DNA from: Microcebus murinus
Taxonomy: Eukaryota > Chordata > Mammalia > Primates > Cheirogaleidae
Assembly (NCBI RefSeq): GCF_040939455.1
Contig: NC_134108.1
Coordinates: forward strand, 12,677,501 to 12,741,500
Length of the DNA stretch: 64,000 nucleotides
Direction of reading: 5' to 3'
Shown here: positions 48,715 to 58,554 of the stretch, piece after piece
How positions within the stretch are numbered: the first letter of the stretch is position 1
How the letters are laid out: every line of letters begins with the position of its first letter
Notes under the pieces: model-generated
What the model saw: the letters and a program-made list of their open reading frames with translations, nothing else
Told to the model about the DNA's origin: nothing
Databases searched by the model: none
Program-made: the position numbers and the translations under genes

Positions 48715-48935
48715 AATAGATTCAGCTTTAGATTCAAATAAGGCAGTTTGAATTTCTAGGATCTACAATTATTATCTCTGTTATTTTGGCTAAAATTTTG
48801 GGCATTTCAATGTCAATTTATTTATATAGAAAATGAATATAATTTCAGGGTTGAGATGATTATGAAGTAAAATATGTAAAGAGCTTAGTTCGATGTCTAG
48901 CACAGATTAAGCAAGAATTCTTAGTGGCAACTATC
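48715..48935 (+). mobile_element. MIR SINE
   Basis: 'tagattcaaataaggcagtttgaatttc', 'ttatctctgttattttggctaaaa', 'agaaaatgaatataatttcagggttgagatgattatgaag' and 'tgtaaagagcttagttcgatgtctagcacag' follow the MIR order. Confidence 0.65.
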
Positions 48936-49950
48936 ATTACCATGATTTTTGTTATTTTTTTTGTTATAAACTAGAAACTCATACCTAGTAATTATATAAG
49001 GTATCAGTGCATATATTTTGTGAACTAAAATAATTTCTGGCTGATTTTATTTCATACCCTTAAATTTTTTCTGTCATCTTTTATTTCTTCTATATAAAAT
49101 AGAGTAGGATAACATATTGAAATGTATGTTATCCTACTCTATTTTATGCAGACTCAAATTATTTTGTAAGAACATGAGATTTATGTAAAAACAGAGGAAT
49201 AAACAGATGGATACAAATATAAATAATCTTGTGTTAAAAGTAATAAAATGTCACAGGATCTTAAAAATTTGGGGGTTATATAATAAAAAAATTGGAAAAT
49301 GTAGTCTTAAAGGATTACAAACAACTCGAATTTAAATCAGCTAGAATTTAAAACTTACCTGCCACCCCTTTTCTTAGCAAATCTAAATATGAAAACTACT
49401 AAAAACCAAACAGGCCAAAACATTAAAAGTAAACCTTTTGGTAAAGAGAGTGATTTGAGCAATTATTTTGTGGATTTATTCAGTTTTCAACCACTCTTGG
49501 GACATAGGTCCCCAAATGTGCATAATTCCCATTTCTGGATTACCTAATTTTATTCTCTTTGTATACCCATGATCTAAAAACAAAGTTAACTCTATTCTGT
49601 TCTTTATTCTTCCACTATAGATCCAGCCTACAGAAGGAAATATTGCTGGAAATAAAGCAAACGAGGAAGCATCTTGATGGAAATCACCTCATTATCCTCA
49701 GACACTCATCTGTTTTTGATTAAATCATTCAGCTTAATTACATATGGAGAAAAACACTTAGGGAACAGAAATAGCACATACTGTGAGCATTAGAAATATC
49801 CACCTTCATTAGAAAAACATTTTCCTTCATAACCAAGGACTAAAGATAATATTGAAATGTAGTAAAAAAATGTTTCTAGGAGGTATTATAATAACAACTA
49901 TGTAGTATTTGCTATTCTGGCACGTTATATACTCCTCTGAGTACATTTGG
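48936..49950. other. Unassigned AT-rich sequence
   Basis: No gene or repeat family recognised; contains the long hairpin at 49094-49147. Confidence 0.4.
49094..49147. repeat. Perfect inverted repeat, 23-bp arms, 8-bp loop
   Basis: The left arm at 49094-49116 and the right arm at 49125-49147 are exact reverse complements; the loop is 'ttgaaatg'. There is no recognisable transposon terminal repeat and no TA or longer target duplication beyond the arms. Confidence 0.95.
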
Positions 49951-50214
49951 GGTGTTATAGAAAAATAACATAAACTAGGTAGTTTATAAACAACGGAAAT
50001 TTATTTCTCACAGTTCTGGATGCTGGTAATTCCAAGATCAAAGTGCTGGCAGATTCAGTATCTGTTGAGGGCCACTCACTCCTAGCTGGTGTCTTCTTGC
50101 TGTATCCTTACATGGCAGAAAGGAAGAGCTAGCTCTCTGGTGTCCATTTGATCAGGGCACTAATCCCAGGATTTCAACATATGAGTTTTGGTGGGACACA
50201 AACATTCATAGCAA
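49951..50214 (-). mobile_element. Solitary MaLR LTR (MLT1-like), deleted
   Basis: Reverse-oriented LTR. It runs from 'ggtgttatagaaaaataacataaactaggtagtttataaacaacggaaatttatttctcacagttctgg' at the left (reverse of the usual 3' end) to 'caacatatgagttttggtgggacacaaacattcatagcaa' at the right (reverse of the usual start). The middle is shortened. Confidence 0.75.
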
Positions 50215-51774
50215 TACTTGTGGTTGGTAATATATTAGTGTAGGAATTTGGATAAACACTACCACATGATCATAGACCTCAAAAAAAAAAAAAAAAGAAA
50301 AAAGGTGGGGCATAAACGGTTAACAAATAACATTCAATGTTATGTTACCTATGATTCAGACTGTTAAATAATTTCATGTATTTCCATTAAAACATCATAA
50401 TTCAGAATTGGAACTTTCCTATATTATATAAATATGACATTCTAGATTTTCAGAAGCAAAGATATAGAGTTGAATAAAGTGACACTTATGTATATCAATA
50501 ATCATTACTGACACTGCTTAAAGATATACAATTGGATTTTTTTAACAAATATGATTTTGGACTTTTTAAATATTTATTATGAAAACGTATGCTTATTTAA
50601 ATTATTTCCTTTAAATGTGTCTATTTAATTACATTTTGAATGGTGTGGGAAAGGTTTGATAGAGGTAAAAGCATATTTCTTGTTCTAACATATGCTTTGT
50701 TTTTTGTTTTGTTTTGGCTGAAAATCTCTGGAGACTGCAGTATTATGCAAACTAGACCATTAAGAACTGCAAGTTTATTCTCCTGGAATGCTAGAATGTA
50801 CTAAAATTGATGTTAAAAATCTCACATCTGAGGCACACTTTTGGTTATCTATTTATATTACCTATCACTGTTGTTTTCAGTTTAGATCTGAATTATTAGA
50901 TTCGCCAATTAATATTCTACTTCTGAGGGGAACACTTTATTCTGAAAGTAGGAAAACAGATTAGTTGATAAAGAAAAGAAGGCATGACTTAAAGGCTGAC
51001 TTTTATTGCTATCTGTCACACTGTCTTGAAATAAAATTTGTTTGATGTTTTCCTATTAAAGCATTCCATTGTGGAATGCTTACCATAAAATTACATATTA
51101 CATATATTTTCTGATAGATGAGCTTCACATTCCTAATGTTATTTTTAATGAATCAATTCATAAACTCACTATTTTTTTGAAAAGCATACTATATTTTAGG
51201 TAGATAGCATGCATAAATAAGTGAAGAAACTAAAAGTTCTAAATGAAATATGTTTTCCTTTTAACTATTAAATTCTTCACATTCATATACTATCTAATAG
51301 TGAAATTACACAAAGGTAAACAGAGCAGTCATCTATTTACATGCATGATCTTATGATACCAGGACAAATATATGTTTCCCAGGAATATTTGGAATTCAGT
51401 GATTCCAGTTTGAAGGATTTATTTATCTTGGAAGAAATTTTGTCATTAAATATTCTGTGTAAAAATATAAAGACTTCAAATAAATGGAAATTCTATCACA
51501 TGCCATTGATCCAGTCAAAATTCATTCTTGAACAATATTATCCAAGCATAATTTACATATTCTCTGTGCTTTGGATATGGCAAGCAAAGCACCCACCATC
51601 AAATTTTAATAACTTACTTTGGGGAGTTAAGGCAGTTGGACAATAACAGAATAAACACATGGATATTTCAGATTGCGATGTGATGCGGGAACTTTGGATT
51701 TTTATGCATTTGTGGCTATCAAAACGTAAGGATCTCCTTTGCTTGCCTATGTGAAAAAAAAAATGCCCCTAGTT
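50215..51774. other. Unassigned AT-rich sequence
   Basis: No gene or repeat family recognised. A15 run at about 50281; small hairpin at 51059-51081; a featureless 101-codon frame at 51341-51646. Confidence 0.4.
51059..51081. repeat. Short perfect hairpin, 10-bp arms, 3-bp loop
   Basis: aagcattcca / ttg / tggaatgctt. Confidence 0.9.
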
Positions 51775-52050
51775 GTAAAGAGTCAAAATACCTCTAACCT
51801 TTCTTAGGGAGAGGCAAAGATATAAAATGTAACCAAAATGTCAAAAAAAACCCAAAACCTTTTATCGGGTGGTGGGCAGGTCGGAGGGGGAGGGGGAGGG
51901 GTGTATACTTACATAATGAGTGCGATGTGCACCACCTGGAGGATAGACACCCTTGAAGCTCTGACACGGTTGGGGGAGGGAGGGATGGCAAGGGCAATAT
52001 ATGTAACCTTAACTATATTTGTGCCCTCATAATATGATGAAATAAAAAGG
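51775..52050 (+). mobile_element. L1 3' UTR only (long-form type)
   Basis: 5'-truncated L1 containing only 3' UTR. It starts in the block shared with 39830 ('acctctaacctttcttagg', 'aaccaaaatgtcaaaaaaaa'). It then has a strong G-rich tract (51878-51902), 'gcgatgtgcaccacctgg', and the usual tail 'tgtaaccttaactatatttgtgcc...atgatgaaataaaaagg'. Confidence 0.8.
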
Positions 52051-53224
52051 AAAAACAAATAGCAGCAAGGAAACTTCTGTTGCAGTCCAGGCAAGATAGG
52101 ATGGGCGACATGGACTAGGGTAGTAATAATGGAAGCTGAAAAAAGTAAGTATGTTCATGATATATTTTTAGAGAATGAATTGACAGGGTTGAATGTTGGA
52201 TTTAGTTAAGTTGATAGATCCTCTAATGGGAGATGAAGAATTTCAATTTCGATAGACTGTATTTTCCAAATGACATTTGAGGCCAGCTCATTACTTAATG
52301 GGGAGTGGCAGAATGAAAGAGTATTGAAATTTTGAGGAAAAATTAGAAGATATGAAAATGTCTGAAAATTCTTTAAGATCTCTTGATAATGTTATTTATT
52401 TGCCTATTTGAGATTTGTGGTCATTAATTTAAAGTGAGGATAGACAAATCAATTAGAATAAAATTAGCTAATGAGCCTGAAATATAGTAGGTCCTCATTT
52501 AACAATGCATATTATTTAATTATAGTCCCACACCCCTCACCAGAAATCTCAGGGCCAGATTAAAGTTCAGAATCTTCTATCACTGGCTTCGGCCCCTGTC
52601 AAACTTTCTGAGACTCTATTCCTTCTAAGTCAACATGGACAGCCTATTGCTATTCTGGCACTGTGTAGGTCTTTAATATAGCATTCTCTAGTCTCTCTAC
52701 ACAAGTAAGCAAACAAACAAGGCAGACAAACAAACACCTTCTCCATTTAAGACCCTCATACTTCATCTGAGGATGGGAGAATAGTCAGAATGGTAAAGCC
52801 AGGCTGCCGGATGAGAAGGGTTCTCTAAGACTCATTTTTCAGTTACTTGTTGTCATCTAGAATATTTGAACATCTGTATTTCTTATAGTTCCTGAGGAAG
52901 AAAAATCCTGTGTCTTTTAAAATATGAACTTCTTGAATTCCCTGTTCCCTGTATCTATTGGTTGCTCTGGCACCTGTAACACAGCATCTGTTTTTCTGAA
53001 TCCTTTCAATTGTTGCCATAAATTAGTGTTTGCTCTTCATGATCTTAGGCGTGATATTGAATTCTACTTTATTGATCTTTCTCACAGGTGTTGAAACAAT
53101 CAAAATAACAATCTTATTCATAGTTTTCAAGAGGAGGTATAGTCAGAATGACTATTACTTGTCCCAGATAAGCTGGTTAAAAGACAGAATAGGACCCATG
53201 TCTAGTACAATTTACCTTCACTGG
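52051..53224. other. Unassigned sequence
   Basis: No gene recognised. 52090-52300 ('ggactagggtagtaataatgg', 'gaatgaattgacaggg') has the character of an ancient LINE but cannot be assigned. Confidence 0.4.
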
Positions 53225-53405
53225 AACAGTAGTTCTTAAATATTATACTATATCATAAATACCTGGAGTGTTTATTATAATACATTCCTAGGCCTCAATC
53301 CCAAAGATGGTGATTTAGTAGATCTGGGATTGCACCTGGGAAGCTAAACTTCTAAAAACTTTCCAAGTGATGATGAGGATGCTGGTCTTCTTCTGTAGAG
53401 CAAAA
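53225..53405 (+). mobile_element. MER5-like hAT (Charlie) non-autonomous element
   Basis: Starts 'cagtagttcttaaatat', which corresponds to the MER5A terminal 'cagtggttctcaaa'. It continues with 'ataaatacctggagtgtttattataatacattcctaggcctcaatcc' and 'tttagtagatctgggattgcacctgggaag'. The 3' terminal repeat is not clearly preserved. Confidence 0.6.
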
Positions 53406-53489
53406 TATATTAGGTTATTAAGTATGAATTGTCCGATTTCCTTAAGTACTAAGTTAGACAGTTAATATCTCTGACATTTCACTCTAACA

Positions 53490-53590
53490 CCTCCTATTTC
53501 ATATTATTTTATATTTATTTTATAAATATAAAATATTCTTTATATATTCATATACAAATATAAATATAAAACTTCTTATTTTATATTTAT
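53490..53590. repeat. AT-only low-complexity tract with internal inverted repeats
   Basis: Interleaved 'atattttatatttattttataaatataaaat' type sequence; near-palindromic by composition. Confidence 0.8.
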
Positions 53591-53624
53591 TGTGAAGGCA
53601 CATCCTCATTCTTTCCAATGCACA

Positions 53625-54511
53625 GTTTGGCTTCTAATTATGTTTCAAATATTTTTAGAGGAATTTTTGTGAAACCATGGGTAAGTCAAAACTTAGTGTT
53701 ATTTTCTAATATGGATTCCGTCATGGAACCAATGTAGTGCAGACCACTCGAAGTATCAATGAAGTGTTTGGAAGGATGTGGCTAATGAATGTATGGTAAC
53801 ATCAATGGTTTGAGATGTTCTGTTCTGGTGATTTTAATCTTAAAAATGAGTCATATGGGTGACCTGAGACCAAGGTGGATAATGATGAGCTGAAAGCTGT
53901 AGTGAAAGCAAATCCATTTCAACCTACCCATGAATTAGCAGCAAGGTTTGACATTACTATTCCCACAATGTTGGACCATTTGAAATGAATGTGCAAGGTA
54001 AAGAAGCTGGATAGATGGGTTCCACATGAATTAAACGAGCTTCAGAAGAGAAATCGTCTGGAAACTTGCCTATCTTTGCTGCTACGACATAAAGGTGAAC
54101 CATTTCTACACTGTATTGTGATGTATGATGAAAAATGGATTCTTTTTGACAATGACAAGCATTTCACACAATGGTTAGATAAAAATGAAGTGGAAGTGTC
54201 AAAACATAGTCCAAAACCAATATTTATTTATCAAAAGCTAATGATGTCTGGTTGGTGGTCCAGCACTGGTATTATCCACTACAGTTTCATGAAACCTGGT
54301 CATTCTATTACGGCAGATGTCTAATGCAATCATTTGGATGAAATGACGAGGATGCTTCCAATTAAGCAGCCAAGATTGGTCAATAGAGACAAACCAATCC
54401 TCTTGCAAGATCACATGACACAAGAAACAACGCTGCTCAAACTACAGAGGCTAGACTTGGAAACTCTGTCATCCACCAGACCTTACACCAACTGACTACC
54501 ACTTCTTCCCT
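53625..54511 (+). mobile_element. Mariner DNA transposon, Hsmar2-like, 3'-truncated
   Basis: Contains most of a mariner transposase gene and a little 5' flank ('tatgtttcaaatatttttagaggaatttttgtgaa'), but the 3' end of the gene and the 3' terminal inverted repeat are missing. The break coincides with the A-tail side of a 7SL SINE at 54512. Beyond the SINE no mariner sequence resumes, so the 3' part was deleted or the SINE arrived with a deletion. A cut-and-paste element of this kind inserts at TA and is mobilised by its own transposase; this copy is dead. Confidence 0.75.
53677..54511 (+). pseudogene. Mariner transposase pseudogene (Hsmar2-like)
   Basis: Begins at an ATG (53677) with MGKSKLS-like residues. 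Early stops interrupt it (the first clear one near 53986). A 111-codon open piece follows (53989-54324) containing the linker-type motif KKLDRWVPHELNE and the start of the catalytic domain. The DD34D triad can be traced. The first Asp is in YDEKW (codon 54127-54129). The second is in 'LQDH' (54409-54411, same frame but after a stop near 54322). The third is in PDL...TDYHFF (codons from 54476, shifted by one frame). The gene ends at 54511, where the SINE starts. Identity with Hsmar2 rather than Hsmar1 is my judgement from the linker residues. Confidence 0.8.
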
Positions 54512-54683
54512 GGGGAAAAAAAAATTGTTTTGAGGCAGGGTCTCACTTTGTTGCCCTGGGCTACAGTGCAGTGGCATCATCATGGCTCACTGCAAATTCA
54601 AACTCCTGGGCTCAAACGATCCTTCTGCCTCAGCCTCCCCAGTAACTGGGTTTACAGATGCTTGCCACTACACCTGGCTAAAA
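54512..54683 (-). mobile_element. 7SL SINE, right-arm type (FRAM or 5'-truncated Alu)
   Basis: Minus strand. An A-tail remnant precedes 'gaggcagggtctcactttgttgccc'. Then come the right-arm-specific 'agtgcagtggcatcatcatggctcactgc', 'gcctcagcctcccc' and 'gcttgccactacacctggctaaa'. Presence of the right-arm segment separates it from the FLAM copies at 5333 and 58931. No target duplication is evident, which agrees with a deletion at insertion. Confidence 0.8.
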
Positions 54684-56084
54684 TATATTTATATAACATG
54701 CTTAAATCTTTGGGTCCAGCACACAGTTCAGGAGTTCCACAGATTCAAATATTCTTTGACATGTATTTATTGAGTACCTGTTATGCTAGCCCCCATTTTC
54801 TGGAGTGCTGAAAAATAGAACAGATTCTACATAAAAACTAAATAAGAAACTTCTGAAATTAGAAAATACGCTACACCAACTATGGTCAGCCAACATGGAA
54901 ACTATTCCTTACGGGTGCAAATACTGATTGCCTTTTATTTCCCCTTCCTAGATTAGATGGAGTAGAAGTAACCTGAAAGTGTGTGTGAGAGAGACAGACA
55001 GACAGAGACAGAGAAAGACACAGAGATACAGGGAGAACATAAGAGACAGACACACACACACATACACTACACACAGAAAGAGAGAAACAGAAAGAAATAA
55101 AGCTTACTTGAGGATGTCCAATTGTGTTAATACTTACTATCAAAATCTAAAGTTAAACTACACATATAATTAAATCTTTAACTGTTTTCTTTCACTTGAT
55201 GCTACAAAATCCTTAACACCCTTATTTTTCTCTGTAGTTGTTTCTTTAATCACCAATATATAGTTGAATGCATACCTTTGTTGTTCTTTATATTTCCATT
55301 TTAAGGAATTTAGAACTACTTATTTATATTGTATTTGGTCTATATCCTATTTTCTAAAAAGTCCCAAATATCCCAATTTCACTAATAAATTTTTCTCAAG
55401 TTTCGCAGTCTGTAGATCTCACTATCTAACTGCATTTATAAGACAAGCTAAGTCATAGTGGTATGTATAGATAATAATATATCTTTGCCCGATATGCTAA
55501 TGTGCAAATTATTATTTTTCCTGTGGCATTTCATTTCATTTGAATAAAGTCAAGACTGGGCTTTTCACGCTGTATTAAATATAGATACACTATATATTTC
55601 TCTGAATCTCTAGCAGTTTGTGGTACAGTGTGCTTTTCCATTTTTAGGTTTCTTGGTCTGGTGGCAGAATTATTTTATAGACTGTGGTATATCACTATGT
55701 TCTGAAGAACCACTCAGAACATCTCAGCAGTTTATCATTTGCCCATTGTTATACATTTCTGTAGCCCTGAGAGTAAATTTAATAAATCCGATATATTGGC
55801 TGTGGGAACTATCATTTTTGTTTGTTCCCCTTGTTTTTCTACTCAAATTCTATCTTGGTGAGAAACTCTTACTGGATACTTGTGATAGATTATCTCAAGA
55901 AACAGCCTTACTCCCTCTCTCTACCATGTGGCCAGTGAGGCTTGGCCCATCATGTAATAGGACCCACTTTCTGTAATGACTAGAGTGGGACTTTGATGCT
56001 GGATTTGCTGTTGGCATAGCAGAAAAACTGTCTCTTTTCCTTTGGGGTTATGATCTCAGAGGACGTGGACCTGAGGTTCACAGC
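54684..56084. other. Mostly unassigned
   Basis: 54760-54835 resembles the old L2-associated 'tttattgagtacctgttatg' repeat. A 118-codon frame at 55620-55976 starts with GTG, is hydrophobic, and has no recognisable domain. No gene called. Confidence 0.4.
54978..55092. repeat. Mixed (GA)n/(CAGA)n/(CA)n low-complexity tract
   Basis: Starts with (GT)n-like sequence, then GACA/GAGA units, then CA units. Frames on both strands here (Arg/Glu-rich, Ser/Val/Cys-rich) are artefacts of the repeat. Confidence 0.9.
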
Positions 56085-56720
56085 TACCAACTATCAGGAG
56101 TTCATGACGTCCCCGATAAAGATAGGGTCCCCTGGAAGACTGTGCTCCAAGAGATGAGAAAAACAAAGACACAGACACAGAAATAATAGTTAAGAAAGGG
56201 AGGAGGTCAGGGGACCACCCGCACTCCAGTGCCAAGGTGGCAGTGACTGAACCCCAACACTTGCTTTTTATTCTCTTTGCTATGTTGCAAAATACAATGA
56301 TCTCATGTGAAAAAAATCACAAGATATAATGATCAAAGGTTTCGGGGCTCCCCCCCAAATCACAAGGTGTCCTAGCTAATTTCCTTCTCCTTTCTAGAAG
56401 TGAAAAACACGTAATTCTTCAGTAGGTACAACACTTTTGATCAAGGTAAACTGATTTTTCCCAAGCTCAAGCTATGCACATGGATATCAATCTTTAATGT
56501 CAGTAGTTGCGACTCATGTAATCAAGGCACAAGGAAACTACATGCTTCCCACTGGGAGACTGGTTTTACATTAACTGAGGCATTGTTGAGAGTAAGGGAG
56601 ACAAGGAATTTGGCCCAGGGTTCAAACTCTATGAAAGCCTTGAGACCCTTCTCCCAGGCTGACATATTGCAATCTACCTCTACAGCCATGAGGAGTTTTC
56701 ATGTCAGGCTGTCCATGTCT
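56085..56720 (-). mobile_element. Possible ERV LTR, minus strand
   Basis: Read on the minus strand it has an LTR-like layout. A long U3-like part is followed by an 'agagaataaaaagc' polyadenylation-type signal (near 56270), then 'ggaccaccc...', and a U5-like part rich in 'tgtgtctgtgtctttgtttttctcatctcttgg' (56145-56180) that resembles betaretrovirus-like (ERV2) LTRs. Boundaries and class are uncertain, and no internal region is recognised on either side. Confidence 0.45.
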
Positions 56721-58554
56721 TTTCATGCATGAGATCCCTTAGGCTCTGAGGTTGGAGCATGCTTTGCTGTACTCCCAGATCACTGATACATGTCCCCCAA
56801 CTAGGCAGTTAACATCTGCATTAATTTCAGGCTTCTGCTCAGCCAATTCCTTCACCTCCTATCATCTCACAGCCTCAGACATAGCATCCCTAAGTCCCAG
56901 TGGTCTTAATCCCATCAACCAACCATGCTGCTATGAAGCAAGTGCTTCCAGATGTAGAGTGAATGTGGCCAAGATGTAGGAGAACAGAATAGCTGCACAC
57001 ACGACCAAAAAATGGAAATGTGAGAAAACAATTCCTGGCTCATAGAATATCCAAGTCACTCTTGGGCAGTCAAAGTTTTTCCTTTTTATTGAAGTTAAAG
57101 TTAGGGTTTGACATTTAAAAATTCAAAAATATCCTTGTTGACATCCAAATGTAGATTCGTCTCAAAAAAATTATATTGAAATAATATGTCAAGTATATTT
57201 AAAATTACATTAGAAAATAAATGTGTGGGTTTTTTCACTTTCCATTTTAACCTAAAATAGTGTTACCCAGATTGTGTCTATAATATTAATTTTCCTGGAA
57301 GGAAAAAAATAAAAAAGGTGGGGTTCATTACCAAGAAACTACGAGATAGTCTAGGTTAAGCCAACTTGACATTTTCTTATTGAAGATCTAAAAACCTTTA
57401 GTTGCTAATGTGCAAGGTGAAAATAAAGTGTTCACCAAACATTTCTAGAACTGTTTATTTGACCTAACATCTCATGGAAATAAATTCATGCTGGAAAAAC
57501 TCTGAGTAGGGAGGTATTATTGACTTTAAATTGAAGTTTACATGATCCCAAACTCTTTGGCAGCTAATAATATAAATTAAACTCAAGCTAAGTTAATCAA
57601 AAATGAAATGTTTTGGGCCATATAACTGGGAACGGTGTATCTAGTTTTAGGCAAACCAGATTGAAAGAAACAGGGTGAAAGAACAGCCTTGAATCACTCT
57701 CTCTTTTTCTTACTCTCATTCATTCTCCATCTTTCCACTTTTCTTGTATAAATGTGTCAGCTTCCCTCTCAACTGGAATTTCTCTACATGGGCAGGAACA
57801 ATGATATTGGCAGTCCTAAAATATACATCTTCATTGACACCAAAAAGGACAAAAGGGACATTTCTTTCCCAGTATTCATAACATCATATTTGGCTTATAA
57901 TATATGTCTGCCCTTCAATAAACCATTGTGAGTTGTGGAAAGTAATAGTACCCTCAAATCAATCATCCTTGACATACACTCAGGAGTGGGGCTCCTGTGA
58001 TTGACAGCAGAATCATAGATGGTTATCCTCAGTGAGAATTTGGATGTTCTTACAAGAATAGGAAAAGGAAGATAAATGCCCATAAACATTGATGTCCACA
58101 TGCGATCCATTCAAATATTCCTGTAAATAAGATTGTACTGTATGCTAAAGCATTTTTTAAAATTGTATATTTACTACAAATAAGAAAAGCTTATTTTTCT
58201 ATAGTGCTAGAAAAATTTACTGCTAATCTATCTTAAATAATTATTGAAAGAAAACTAAATTTGGAGAGTTAATTCTTGGGCAGCAGTACTTTATGGCATG
58301 ACTATTAGCACCCAAAATTTTCTTGACTGAACATTAAAGTGACAGAAGGGTAATTGACAGGAATAAGTAGTAAAAATCTTTTGTAATTATTGTAATAGCA
58401 CAATGAAGACAAGTTTATTGTGTACTGTTACCAATCAAACAAAAATAGCTTTGTTTTATAAATAACACAGACTAAAATGAATAACACTATGCAAACAGTA
58501 TGGTAATGCTTATTATTATATCCTAAATGATACCAAGTATTTTCTTTTTCCTAA
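56721..58554. other. Unassigned sequence, 1.8 kb
   Basis: No gene recognised. 57590-57800 ('actcaagctaagttaatcaaaaatg...gggccatataactggg...cactctctctttttc') resembles an ancient interspersed repeat whose class I cannot settle. A minus-strand 71-codon frame at 57895-58110 has no domain. Confidence 0.4.

Noticed and set aside
49094..49147. Hairpin as a microRNA precursor
   Set aside because: Arms are completely perfect, short and AT-rich with an 8-base loop; real precursors are usually longer and contain mismatches. Kept only as an inverted repeat.
51341..51646. 101-codon frame
   Set aside because: No recognisable domain; isolated in unassigned AT-rich sequence.
53989..54324. 111-codon mariner frame as a domesticated transposase gene
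   Set aside because: It is one open piece of a transposase with stops before and after and a later frameshift; no intact domain or fused partner.
54886..55173. Open frames on both strands over the GACA/CA tract
   Set aside because: Low-complexity translation only.
55620..55976. 118-codon hydrophobic frame
   Set aside because: Starts with GTG, no recognisable domain, no supporting context in an AT-rich region where such frames are expected.
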